A stretch of DNA of 64,000 nt. It comes from Shouchella tritolerans (GTDB lineage: Bacteria; Bacillota; Bacilli; Bacillales; Bacillaceae_D). Position numbers and translations under genes: made by a program. How positions within the stretch are numbered: position 1 is the stretch's first letter; every line of letters starts with the position of its first letter. The stretch covers positions 372,001-436,000 of the forward strand of contig NZ_JAODPB010000003.1 of assembly GCF_025770735.1 (NCBI RefSeq), given 5' to 3'. Below, one piece after another: positions 34,211 through 42,868 of this stretch. The notes beneath the pieces are model-generated. The model was not told the DNA's origin, searched no databases, and saw only the letters and a list, made by a program, of their open reading frames with translations.

Positions 34211-35443
34211 ATGAAGAAGGAAATCATAGATTTACAAGAAATAACAAACTTTCAATCTAGAGCCGAAGCGTTTTTTCCTATCACCTGGTACAAAAACATG
34301 CTAATCAACGACCCTCTTTATTACCATTCAGGAACAGATACATGGAATGTGTTTACGTATAAAGATGTCAAACAGGTTTTAAGCAAACATGAATATTTCT
34401 CGAGTGAAGGAGAGCGATCAACAATAGCTGTAGGGGCAAATAACAAAGAAGGCGAGATTCCCGAAAAAATAAATATTGCGGGCATTGATCCACCTAAACA
34501 TCAAAAAGCCCGTTCTCTATTATCGGCGGCATTTACCCCTCGTACTTTAAAAAACTGGGAACCGCGAATTCGGCAAATTGCCAATAAACTTGTAAAGGAT
34601 ATGAAGGGAAAACCTACAGTCGATATTGTTCAAGAATTTTCTGCCCTCTTTCCGACAATGGTAATGGCTGATTTAATCGGAGTCCCCTCAAAGGATTGCC
34701 TTATGTATAAAAAGTGGGTGGATGTCCTATTTCAGCCTTATACAAAAGGAGAAGAAAAGGAAATAGATGAAAAAAAGCGGACAGCTGCAAAAGAATATTT
34801 CCAATACCTTTATCCTCTTGTCGTTCAAAAGCACGACAATCCATCGAATGACATTATTTCCGATTTAATAAAAGTGGAAGTGGATGGTGAAACATTTTCA
34901 GATGATGAAATCGTCCGAACGACGATGCTTTTGCTAGGAGCTGGAATTGAAACAACAGGCCATATGATTTCAAGTATGTTTTATTCCTTATTGTATGAAG
35001 AAACAGCCTTATACGAACAATTACGAAACGATTTGGATCTTGTTCCTAAGGCTGTGGAAGAAATGCTTCGTTATCGATTTCATGTATCGAAAAGAGAGCG
35101 TTTCGTAAAAAAGGACAACAATCTTTTAGGGGTTGAGTTGAAAAAAGGGGATGTCGTAATTGCGTGGATGAGTGCAGCGAATATGGATGAAGACATGTTT
35201 GAAAACCCGTTTGAATTTAATATACACCGACCAAACAATAAAAAACATCTCACATTTGGCAACGGACCACATTTTTGTCTAGGAGCACCCCTTGCAAGAT
35301 TAGAATTAAACATTGCCTTAACTGCATTTCTGCAAACGTTTACGCGAATTGAGCCAGTTGAATCATTTGATCTTGAACAAAATCTAACTGACTCCGCGCC
35401 AGGTCAATCGTTACTGTTTTTGCCAATGAACGTATATTCTTAA
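34211..35443 (+). CDS. Cytochrome P450 (second)
   Basis: A 410-residue soluble P450. I-helix GAGIETT, K-helix EEMLRY, heme loop FGNGPHFCLGAPLARLE with ligand C356. GAGGGAGAG precedes ATG 34211. Similarity to the first P450 is modest, so the two probably act at different positions of one substrate. The gene closes the redox cluster before a terminator and the NarL-type regulator gene. Confidence 0.88.
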   Translation: MKKEIIDLQEITNFQSRAEAFFPITWYKNMLINDPLYYHSGTDTWNVFTYKDVKQVLSKHEYFSSEGERSTIAVGANNKEGEIPEKINIAGIDPPKHQKARSLLSAAFTPRTLKNWEPRIRQIANKLVKDMKGKPTVDIVQEFSALFPTMVMADLIGVPSKDCLMYKKWVDVLFQPYTKGEEKEIDEKKRTAAKEYFQYLYPLVVQKHDNPSNDIISDLIKVEVDGETFSDDEIVRTTMLLLGAGIETTGHMISSMFYSLLYEETALYEQLRNDLDLVPKAVEEMLRYRFHVSKRERFVKKDNNLLGVELKKGDVVIAWMSAANMDEDMFENPFEFNIHRPNNKKHLTFGNGPHFCLGAPLARLELNIALTAFLQTFTRIEPVESFDLEQNLTDSAPGQSLLFLPMNVYS

Positions 35444-35473
35444 TGGAGGACAGACGACCCATCGTCCTACTAT

Positions 35474-35513
35474 AAAAGGTGATTTACTGTCTATTCAGTA
35501 GTCATCTTTTTTT
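35474..35513 (+). terminator. Terminator after the second P450 gene
   Basis: AAAAGGTGATTTACTG pairs with CAGTAGTCATCTTTT around TCTATT and ends in T7. Confidence 0.75.
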
Positions 35514-35676
35514 CTGCTGTTCTATGGCGGGCTTGTATTCTTTAGTAGGAAGAGTAATGATAAGGGCAGAGTGGAGGTCATTCGAACTACACGTTCATAA
35601 CGGGTAAAGCTATGGATCAAGGGCAATGAAATGGTACCATTGTATTACATATATTTGGTTAGGAAGGTGAGTCGAC

Positions 35677-36330
35677 GTGAAAAGGAATATCTTGATTGTG
35701 GATGACCATTTGGTTGTAAGGGAAGGGCTTAAGCTCATTTTAGAAACAAATGAATCTTATAAAGTAATTGGTGAGGCAGGGAATGGCCAAGAAGCAATTG
35801 AGTTTCTTGAGAATCATAAAGTAGATGTTATTCTCCTCGATTTAAATATGCCTGTTATGAGCGGGCTAGAAACGATTCAATATCTGAATCAAAACCAAAT
35901 CGATATCCCCGTCATTATTCTTACCACTTACAACGAAGATGAATTAATGATCAAAGGTATCCAATCAGGGGCAAAAGGCTATTTACTGAAAGATACAGGT
36001 AGGGATGATTTATTCCGTACCATCGAGTCTGCACTAAGAGGAGATACATTAATAAAACCAGAAATTATGATGAAAATTTTAAATGGGAAACAAAAAAGCG
36101 AGCCAGAATGTACAAATGCAAACGATAAGCAGTGCATATTAACCGATAAAGAATTATTTATCATAAGAGCTGTATCAAAAGGTTATCGTAATAAAGAAAT
36201 TGCATTTGATATGGGAATTGCTGAACGAACAGTAAAAGCGCATTTAACGAACATCTACAATAAATTAAATGTTGATTCCAGATCTGAGGCGGTTTCTGTT
36301 GCGATTAAACGAGGGTATATTACCTTGTAA
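35677..36330 (+). CDS. NarL/FixJ-family response regulator
   Basis: A 217-residue response regulator: receiver with D9/D10 and phospho-acceptor D55 (VILLDLNMP), switch region ILTTYNEDELMIKG, lysine in GYLLKDTG, then a LuxR-type helix-turn-helix (LTDKELFIIRAVSKGYRNKE, followed by IA and a recognition helix AERTVKAHLTNIYNKL). It starts at GTG 35677 after AAGGTGAG. Its family pairs with HisKA_3 kinases, and the nearest such kinase is at 28965, on the other side of the P450 genes, so they are probably partners controlling that cluster. Confidence 0.87.
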   Translation: MKRNILIVDDHLVVREGLKLILETNESYKVIGEAGNGQEAIEFLENHKVDVILLDLNMPVMSGLETIQYLNQNQIDIPVIILTTYNEDELMIKGIQSGAKGYLLKDTGRDDLFRTIESALRGDTLIKPEIMMKILNGKQKSEPECTNANDKQCILTDKELFIIRAVSKGYRNKEIAFDMGIAERTVKAHLTNIYNKLNVDSRSEAVSVAIKRGYITL

Positions 36331-36488
36331 TTTAGCGGGAAACGAAAATAAAATGCAGTTCACTTGTTCATTTATCTGGTCTGTAACGCCAGTTGTAAAA
36401 TAGGGTTCAGTAATTTAGTGACTCTCCCTTGTAAAATTTATCCGAAGAAAGGAGTATAGTACAGAAATTAAAAACAAATTACCATACT

Positions 36489-36502
36489 TACCTGTTCAGG
36501 TA
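36489..36502. promoter_or_regulatory. Palindrome upstream of the GH2 gene
   Basis: TACCTGTTCAGGTA is a perfect 6-2-6 palindrome, 16 bp upstream of a cre site and within the 346-bp gap before the GH2 gene. It may be the operator of a local regulator. Confidence 0.35.
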
Positions 36503-36517
36503 GGTGTATGATTATTT

Positions 36518-36531
36518 TGAAAGCGTTATCT
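36518..36531 (+). promoter_or_regulatory. CcpA cre site upstream of the GH2 gene
   Basis: TGAAAGCGTTATCT fits the cre consensus TGWAARCGYTWNCW at every position. It indicates carbon catabolite repression of the glycosidase genes. Otherwise 36331-36676 shows no gene. Confidence 0.6.
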
Positions 36532-36676
36532 TAAAAAGGGAAGACTTAGAGAACAGTTTGCTAACTTGTGTAAAATAGGGGTCTCTTTATTTTTATATAT
36601 GGGCAAGTGTATTTGACCGATGCAAGTCTCTAATAAAAGGAATGGTGATGAATGCTGATTAAAAAGGGGGGCTAGT

Positions 36677-39337
36677 ATGGAAAAATGGTTACTCAATAAA
36701 GAGTGGCATTATTTAGAGAGTACATTAGGAAATTCAATATTAATTCAAATGAGCCGTGACTGGAAGGCTATACATTTACCCCATGACATTGCAGTTGAAA
36801 AGAAACGAAAGCAGGACCATCCTTCTGGTTATGAAGAAGGTTTTACAGAAGGGGCAAGTCTGTATTATAAGAAAGAACTAATTATAGACAAAGAATGGGA
36901 GAATAAAACGCTTGTTCTGGAATTTGAAGGAGTTATGGGAATTTCCACCGTTTATGTGAATAATGATGTAGTCGCTAAGCACGTGAATGGGTATACGAGT
37001 TTTTTAGTAGATATAACAGAGCACATTACGATAGGAGAAAAAAATATCCTTCTTGTCCATGTGGAGAATAGCCAGAAGCCTAGCTCTAGATGGTATGCAG
37101 GCACTGGAATATACCGGCATGTTTGGCTTCATGTTGGTGAGCAAATTCATATTAAACCATGGAACTGTCAAGCGGTCACAAAGTCGATAAAAGACAGTGT
37201 AGCCAAGCTCCAAGTACAGACGGTTATCACAAATAAGTTGGAGTCCCGTGAAAAGGTGATTTATAAGATTGAAGTTTTGTCTTCGGATGAAGAAGTAGTA
37301 TGGAAGGATGAGCAAGAGATTACCTTGGAAAAAACGGCGGAGCAACAAGTAACGAGTAATCTCGCTTTATCCCCCTTCCAACCTTGGGAACTTGACAATC
37401 CCTACTTATATTATATTAAGATTCGCATTATCCGTAATGGAATGGAGGATGAGAGTCATTCAACTTTTACTGGCATTCGTGAGCTCTCTTTTGATGCTCA
37501 GGAAGGCTTTAAATTAAATGGGGCAAAATTGAAGCTGAAAGGTGGTTGTATTCACCATGATCACGGGCCTTTAGGCAGTGCCAGCTACGACCGGTCTGAA
37601 GAACGGAAAGTAGAGCTATTAAAGGCGTCTGGTTTTAATGCAATAAGGTTGGCACATAACCCTCATGCACCGGCTTTATTAGATGCCTGCGATCGATTAG
37701 GAATGCTGGTTATTAATGAAGCATTTGATGCATGGGTTGCAGGCAGAAAAAGTTTTGATTATCATCTGTTTTTTGAAAAGTATTGGGAAGAAGATTTAGA
37801 GACATTTGTGAAGCGTGATTTTAATCATCCTTCTATCATTATGTGGTCAATTGGAAATGAAGTTGAAGAGAGGAACGGCTCTTCTGATGGTTATGTTTGG
37901 AGTAAACGCTTGGCTGACAAAATAAAAGAATTAGACTCAAGCAGAGCGGTTACAGCTTCAGCTTGCTCACTGATGTCAGAGTATGCAAGTATGACAACCG
38001 TAGTGGATGGCAATGTCATCTTGAATATGCTAGGAAACAACGTCGATCCTGACAACGATGTATGGGGTGAAGTCACGGAAAAGTACTTCGAACCATTAGA
38101 TACTGCAGGTTATAACTATAAAGTGAAACGGTATAAATATGACGCTGGAAGATTTCCAAATCGGGTTATATATGGATCAGAAACTTATCCGCAAAACTTA
38201 TTCGAAAATTGGGAAGAAACAATTAACAATTCGAACGTTATTGGAGATTTTGTATGGACGGCCATAGACTATTTAGGAGAAGCTGGGCTTGGGAGAGTGA
38301 ATGTTGGGAGTCCTAGTATGGCAGCTGGAGGAGAGTTTCCATGGTTTTACGCCCATGCGGGAGATATTGATGTATGTGGGGAGAAACGCCCTCAATCTTA
38401 CTATCGGGATATTGTATGGGGAGTGAGGAAGCAACCATATCTCACTGTGCTGCCACCAAAGCTATATGGTGAAAAGATTTATTTTAAACCTTGGGGCTGG
38501 GAGCCTGTTGAACGAAGCTATACCTTTTTAGAATGTGAGAATCAAAAGACAAGAGTGGATGTCTATTCAGGTGCAGAAGAAGTGGAGTTACTTGTGAATG
38601 GGCGATCCTATGGGAAAAAACAGTCCGGTTGGAGGAAAGAATACAAAACTTCTTTTGAGATTGTTTATGAGCCAGGTACGTTAGAAGTGGTTGCGTACAT
38701 AAAAGGTAAAGAAGCTGGGAGAGATCAATTAGAAACAACAAACACTCCAACTAGTCTTCAGCTAGAAACAGATCGAACACAAATGAAGTCCAATTATGGT
38801 GATTTGGCGTATCTATCGATTTCCGCAATCGATGAAGCAGGGAGAGTCGTTCCATATGCAGACAATAACGTGAAAATTCATGTGGAAGGGGAAGGAGAGC
38901 TAATCGCCTTAGGTTCTGCTGATCCTTTATCGACAGAGTTATTTACAGGCAATGAAAGAAAGCTGTACAAAGGTAGGGCACTTGCCATTGTAAGGAGTAC
39001 AGGTGTGGATGGTTCCTTTACAGTTACAGCTTCAGGAGAAGGGCTAACAGAGGCTTATGTAACGGTTACTTGCAGGAAAGGGGAAACAGATTATAAAGAA
39101 TTTAATCCGGAAAAGCAGCAGTTGTTCTATAGTTTTGACATGACTATTGAGGAATTATTAGAGGCCCCTCCAACAAGAGAAGTGTTTCAAAGGCATTTGC
39201 CTGAATTGATAAATAACCCAATGCTTAAGCGAGCCAAAGACCTGAGTTTTAACCAATTGATTGCATTTGCGCCGGAAACGATGCTTCCAAAGGGCATCCT
39301 CAAAAAGATTGAAAACGAGTTTAAGCAAATACAGTAA
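36677..39337 (+). CDS. Glycoside hydrolase family 2 (beta-galactosidase/beta-glycosidase)
   Basis: An 886-residue retaining glycosidase without signal peptide. Order: sugar-binding beta domain (residues 1-165), Ig-like domain, TIM barrel (about 275-580) with acid/base E395 in MWSIGNEVEE and nucleophile E502 in IYGSETYP, then DUF4982-like and Big-like C-terminal domains and a helical tail. HPHAP-type RLAHNPHAPALLDACDRLG matches the family. It may hydrolyse a galactoside, glucuronide or similar glycoside. AAAAAGGGGGG precedes the ATG. It is followed by GH1 after a short hairpin, under a cre site. Confidence 0.87.
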   Translation: MEKWLLNKEWHYLESTLGNSILIQMSRDWKAIHLPHDIAVEKKRKQDHPSGYEEGFTEGASLYYKKELIIDKEWENKTLVLEFEGVMGISTVYVNNDVVAKHVNGYTSFLVDITEHITIGEKNILLVHVENSQKPSSRWYAGTGIYRHVWLHVGEQIHIKPWNCQAVTKSIKDSVAKLQVQTVITNKLESREKVIYKIEVLSSDEEVVWKDEQEITLEKTAEQQVTSNLALSPFQPWELDNPYLYYIKIRIIRNGMEDESHSTFTGIRELSFDAQEGFKLNGAKLKLKGGCIHHDHGPLGSASYDRSEERKVELLKASGFNAIRLAHNPHAPALLDACDRLGMLVINEAFDAWVAGRKSFDYHLFFEKYWEEDLETFVKRDFNHPSIIMWSIGNEVEERNGSSDGYVWSKRLADKIKELDSSRAVTASACSLMSEYASMTTVVDGNVILNMLGNNVDPDNDVWGEVTEKYFEPLDTAGYNYKVKRYKYDAGRFPNRVIYGSETYPQNLFENWEETINNSNVIGDFVWTAIDYLGEAGLGRVNVGSPSMAAGGEFPWFYAHAGDIDVCGEKRPQSYYRDIVWGVRKQPYLTVLPPKLYGEKIYFKPWGWEPVERSYTFLECENQKTRVDVYSGAEEVELLVNGRSYGKKQSGWRKEYKTSFEIVYEPGTLEVVAYIKGKEAGRDQLETTNTPTSLQLETDRTQMKSNYGDLAYLSISAIDEAGRVVPYADNNVKIHVEGEGELIALGSADPLSTELFTGNERKLYKGRALAIVRSTGVDGSFTVTASGEGLTEAYVTVTCRKGETDYKEFNPEKQQLFYSFDMTIEELLEAPPTREVFQRHLPELINNPMLKRAKDLSFNQLIAFAPETMLPKGILKKIENEFKQIQ

Positions 39338-39357
39338 TTCGACAAAACATAAAGGCT

Positions 39358-39380
39358 ACCTCTAACTACATGTTAGAGGT
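39358..39380 (+). other. Hairpin between GH2 and GH1 genes
   Basis: ACCTCTAAC (39358-39366) pairs perfectly with GTTAGAGGT (39372-39380), followed by CGTTTTAC. It is a weak terminator or an intra-operon mRNA structure. Confidence 0.5.
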
Positions 39381-39403
39381 CGTTTTACAAGAGAGGGTTC
39401 ATA

Positions 39404-40702
39404 ATGAAGACATTCCCAAGCGATTTTATGATCGGTGCTGCCACAGCTGCACACCAAGTTGAAGGCAATAATAAAAACAGTGATTTTTGGGTCATGGAGC
39501 ATGCTCCCGATTCCCTTTATAAAGAGCCTTCATTAGACGCCGTTAATCATTATCGAAAATTTAAAGAGGACATTTTGTTGTTAGCAGAAGCAGGAGGCAA
39601 TGCTTACAGGTTTTCTATAGAATGGGCGCGAATTGAACCGGAAAAAGGTTTTTTTGATGAAAAAGAAGTCGAGCATTATAAAGAAGTCCTTCGCTTCTGC
39701 CATCAACAACAAATAACGCCGATTGTGACTTTGCATCACTTTTCCTCCCCTAAATGGCTTATCTCTGAAGGCGGCTGGGAAAGTGAACAGACCATTCATT
39801 ACTTCGAGAACTATTGTCGTTTCATAATTTCTGAATTGGGTGATCTTATTCCCTATATATGTACGATTAATGAAGCAAATATGGGGAAGCAAATTAAAAA
39901 GATTATGAAAAGAATGATGAAACGTAATAAAGCAGAGAACAAACTAGGAGATGGAGAGGTCCAGGTTGGCTTAAATGTTGACATGAAACATAAAATGGAG
40001 AATTACTACCGATTTTTAGGAGAAGCTTTTGCCGTTGACCCAAGGCAAATTCATACATTTTTAACGGCAAGATCGGAAAATGGTGAACAAATTATTATGA
40101 CGTGTCACCAGAGAGCAAGACAAGTCATAAAAGAGTTACGCCCTAGTATAAAGGTCGGTATAACGTTCTCCCTTTATGATCATCAGGCGTTGCCTGGCGG
40201 AGAGGAACACGCAAAGAATGAACAGTATGAAGACTTCCTGAATTACTTGCCCTATATTCAGGAAGATGATTTTTTAGGAGTTCAGAATTACTCTAGAAAG
40301 GTTCACGGTCCAAACGGAGTGGTTTCACCTGATGAGCATACAAGATTAACAAAAATGGGTTACGAGTATTACCCTGAAGCGTTGGCCAATGTTTTGCGGT
40401 TTGTTTCAGAACACTGGCACAAGCCAATAGTCGTGACAGAAAATGGGGTTTCCACGACCGACGACCACGAAAGAATCGAATTTATTGAAAGGGCGCTAAC
40501 TGGCGTTTACCAATGTATAGAGGAAGGGATTCCGGTTATTGGATATACATACTGGTCCCTCTTGGATAATTTTGAGTGGCAATTAGGTTATGAACAAACA
40601 TTTGGCTTAATCGCGGTTGATCGAAAAACACAAACACGGTATCCGAAGAAGAGTTTATCTTTCTTAGGGGGGATAAAAAGAAACGGTTTAGATAGTAAGT
40701 AA
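39404..40702 (+). CDS. Glycoside hydrolase family 1 (beta-glucosidase type)
   Basis: A 432-residue cytosolic TIM-barrel glycosidase. FMIGAATAAHQVEG opens the protein, RFSIEWARIEPEKG lies at 69, acid/base E157 is in TINEAN (the usual NEP is NEA here), nucleophile E346 is in VTENGV, and YWSLLDNFEWQLGY near residue 382 is the conserved sugar-binding segment. The loop after the acid/base holds an unusual basic insert (KKIMKRMMKRNK). It lacks phospho-glycoside residues I can recognise, so the substrate is probably an unphosphorylated beta-glycoside. Confidence 0.86.
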   Translation: MKTFPSDFMIGAATAAHQVEGNNKNSDFWVMEHAPDSLYKEPSLDAVNHYRKFKEDILLLAEAGGNAYRFSIEWARIEPEKGFFDEKEVEHYKEVLRFCHQQQITPIVTLHHFSSPKWLISEGGWESEQTIHYFENYCRFIISELGDLIPYICTINEANMGKQIKKIMKRMMKRNKAENKLGDGEVQVGLNVDMKHKMENYYRFLGEAFAVDPRQIHTFLTARSENGEQIIMTCHQRARQVIKELRPSIKVGITFSLYDHQALPGGEEHAKNEQYEDFLNYLPYIQEDDFLGVQNYSRKVHGPNGVVSPDEHTRLTKMGYEYYPEALANVLRFVSEHWHKPIVVTENGVSTTDDHERIEFIERALTGVYQCIEEGIPVIGYTYWSLLDNFEWQLGYEQTFGLIAVDRKTQTRYPKKSLSFLGGIKRNGLDSK

Positions 40703-40777
40703 AGAACAATGCGTAAACTTGGTCAATAGCTGTTACGAAAAGTAGAGGTAATAGATGTAAAAACAGGAGGTGGATTC

Positions 40778-42223
40778 ATGAGTCAATCAATGATAACAGG
40801 ACGTCCACCATATAAAATGATAGCGGTGTTATTGGTAGGAGCTTTTATTGCTTTGTTAAATAATACACTACTAGGCATTGCCATTCCCGCCATCATGGAG
40901 GATTTCCATGTGAATGCGGCCACAGCACAATGGCTGACAACAGGCTATATGCTGGTGAATGGGATTCTTATTCCTGTTACTGCTTATTTGATTCAAAAAT
41001 ATTCTATCAGGCGTTTGTTTTTAGTTGCCATTGGTTTATTTATTACGGGCACGCTTGTAGCAGGAACAGCTCAACTTTTTTCTGTTCTATTGGTTGGCAG
41101 AATGATTCAAGCCTCTGGGGCGGCAGTTATGTCCCCACTTTTAACGAATGTCATGCTTGTAAGCTTTCCAATCGAAAAGCGAGGAACGGCTATGGGAGTT
41201 ACTGGCTTCGTCATGATGGGGGCGCCTGCGATTGGGCCATTACTGTCAGGCTGGATGGTACAGTACTTTGATTGGAGAATGCTATTCTTCATGATTGCAC
41301 CTGTGGCCATCCTGATCCTATTGGCTGGTTTTTTCATAATAAAGGACAAAAAAGAAAAAAAGGACACGCGACTGGACGTTTTGTCATTAATCTTTTCTAG
41401 TATTGGTTTTGGCGGAATTTTATACGGATTTAGTTCTGCTGGCAACAGTGGGTGGAGCCATCCAACTGTATACGGAATGATTCTCGTTGGCGCCCTCTCA
41501 TTGACACTCTTTATTTTAAGACAACAAAAACAAAAAACGCCAATGTTGAACTTTGCTATTTTTAAATATCCAATGTATTCATTGTCGATCACGATTTCTA
41601 TGATTGTAGCGATGACATTGTTCTCATCGATGATTATGATTCCTATCTATTTTATTGATCTTAGAGGTATTCCCTCTTTAAATGCCGGGTTAATGATGAT
41701 ACCAGGAGCGATTATTTTAGCTGTATCTTCTCCGATTGTCGGGAGATTATTTGATAAATTTGGTGGAAGGGTTCTGGCTCTCATAGGCTTGTCTATCATT
41801 ACAATCACAAGCTACTATTTTAGCCAACTAACGTTTGAGACAACGTATAGTCACCTTATCTTCCTCAATGCCATTAGGATGTTAGGCATTTCAATGGTGA
41901 TGATGCCTGTATCGACTACTGGGTTTAACCAGTTGCCTAAACCGTTATATCCACACGGTACAGCGATGAATAATACGATGCAGCAAGTCTCTGGAGCGAC
42001 TGGCACCGCTCTTTTAGTCACCATCATGTCAATTCGCACCGAATATCATGCCAAGTATTTAAAAGAAGCATCGAACGTAAATGAGCAGGTGATGGATCAA
42101 GCGATGTTGGCAGGAATCAATGACGCGTTTTTTACTGCTATCTTCTTTTCGGCTGGTGCCTTGGCTTTAGCCATGTTTTTAAAGCCGGCTAAACAAGAAG
42201 AACATGGATCACGACAAGGTTAA
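40778..42223 (+). CDS. MFS drug:H+ antiporter, DHA2 (14-TMS) family
   Basis: A 481-residue membrane protein with about 14 hydrophobic segments and EmrB/QacA features: LLNNTLLGIAIPAIMEDF, TGYMLVNGILIPVTAYL and GAAVMSPLLTNVMLVSFP in the N-half. It starts at ATG 40778 after AGGAGG. It lies between the GH1 gene and a sugar symporter, so it could export a freed aglycone or other toxic product. The substrate is inferred only from position. Confidence 0.84.
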   Translation: MSQSMITGRPPYKMIAVLLVGAFIALLNNTLLGIAIPAIMEDFHVNAATAQWLTTGYMLVNGILIPVTAYLIQKYSIRRLFLVAIGLFITGTLVAGTAQLFSVLLVGRMIQASGAAVMSPLLTNVMLVSFPIEKRGTAMGVTGFVMMGAPAIGPLLSGWMVQYFDWRMLFFMIAPVAILILLAGFFIIKDKKEKKDTRLDVLSLIFSSIGFGGILYGFSSAGNSGWSHPTVYGMILVGALSLTLFILRQQKQKTPMLNFAIFKYPMYSLSITISMIVAMTLFSSMIMIPIYFIDLRGIPSLNAGLMMIPGAIILAVSSPIVGRLFDKFGGRVLALIGLSIITITSYYFSQLTFETTYSHLIFLNAIRMLGISMVMMPVSTTGFNQLPKPLYPHGTAMNNTMQQVSGATGTALLVTIMSIRTEYHAKYLKEASNVNEQVMDQAMLAGINDAFFTAIFFSAGALALAMFLKPAKQEEHGSRQG

Positions 42224-42370
42224 CCGTTTTCCCTTCAAAGAAATTCGTTTGTACTGCAAATGGCCAGGATTGGATGAAGCGGGAGAGAAGTGGGCGATAT
42301 GTTCTTCCATCTGGTTAAACGAGTAACAGGGAAAGACAATCTGTATCAAACTATTGTTTGAAGCAACGAT

Positions 42371-42411
42371 AAAGCCTAACTTCTCCAATATAGGGGCGGT
42401 TGGGCTTTTTT
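42371..42411 (+). terminator. Terminator of the GH2-GH1-DHA2 transcript
   Basis: AAAGCCTAAC plus CTCC pairs with GGGG plus GGTTGGGCTTT (G-U pairs included), then T6. Confidence 0.7.
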
Positions 42412-42794
42412 ACTGTGAATTGGTCGTTATTTGAGCAAAACCTACTAAAAAAATGACTTCATTACTATAACGGACTTAGCAGCCGTTGGATAATAAAGTT
42501 ACAAAATGTAAATCTAAGGGGCGGTTGGATGAGAAAACGAATAGTAAATGGAAGAGTATGAAGTAACAAAAAAGTAGGGTCTGTGTAGAGCCACATTGAT
42601 CATTTTTTTCTTTTGTATATCGTCTAATTACACCAAAAAACGAACGAAGACACCATACAATACGTTAGAGCGTTGGTATGCTACTCCATAGCAACTGAAC
42701 ATTTATGTACTACTTTCTTATGAATGAAGGGCCATTGCCACAGTGTTAAACGGAATGGAGAGGAGTTGTAGGCCCCTATCGACATGGGGTTACT

Positions 42795-42821
42795 TGTAAG
42801 CGTTTTATGAAAGCGTTTACC
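42795..42821 (+). promoter_or_regulatory. Tandem cre-like sites upstream of the GPH symporter gene
   Basis: TGTAAGCGTTTTAT (42795-42808) and TGAAAGCGTTTACC (42808-42821) abut each other. Each differs from the cre consensus at one position. They lie just upstream of the ribosome site, where CcpA could block transcription. Confidence 0.55.
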
Positions 42822-42868
42822 AAAAGGAGGCGCATTACGTTAAAATCAATTTTAAAGGAGAAGGAAAT

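Larger units (their letters stand above)
42224..42868. other. 645-bp gene-free stretch before the GPH symporter
   Basis: It contains the terminator at 42371-42411 and a tandem cre-like pair at 42795-42821. No ORF with a ribosome site, RNA gene or repeat was found. The middle part is AT-rich and unremarkable. Confidence 0.5.

Noticed and set aside
42270-42320. Possible gene remnant after the DHA2 transporter
   Set aside because: The translated pieces are short, interrupted and unrecognisable; probably untranslated sequence.
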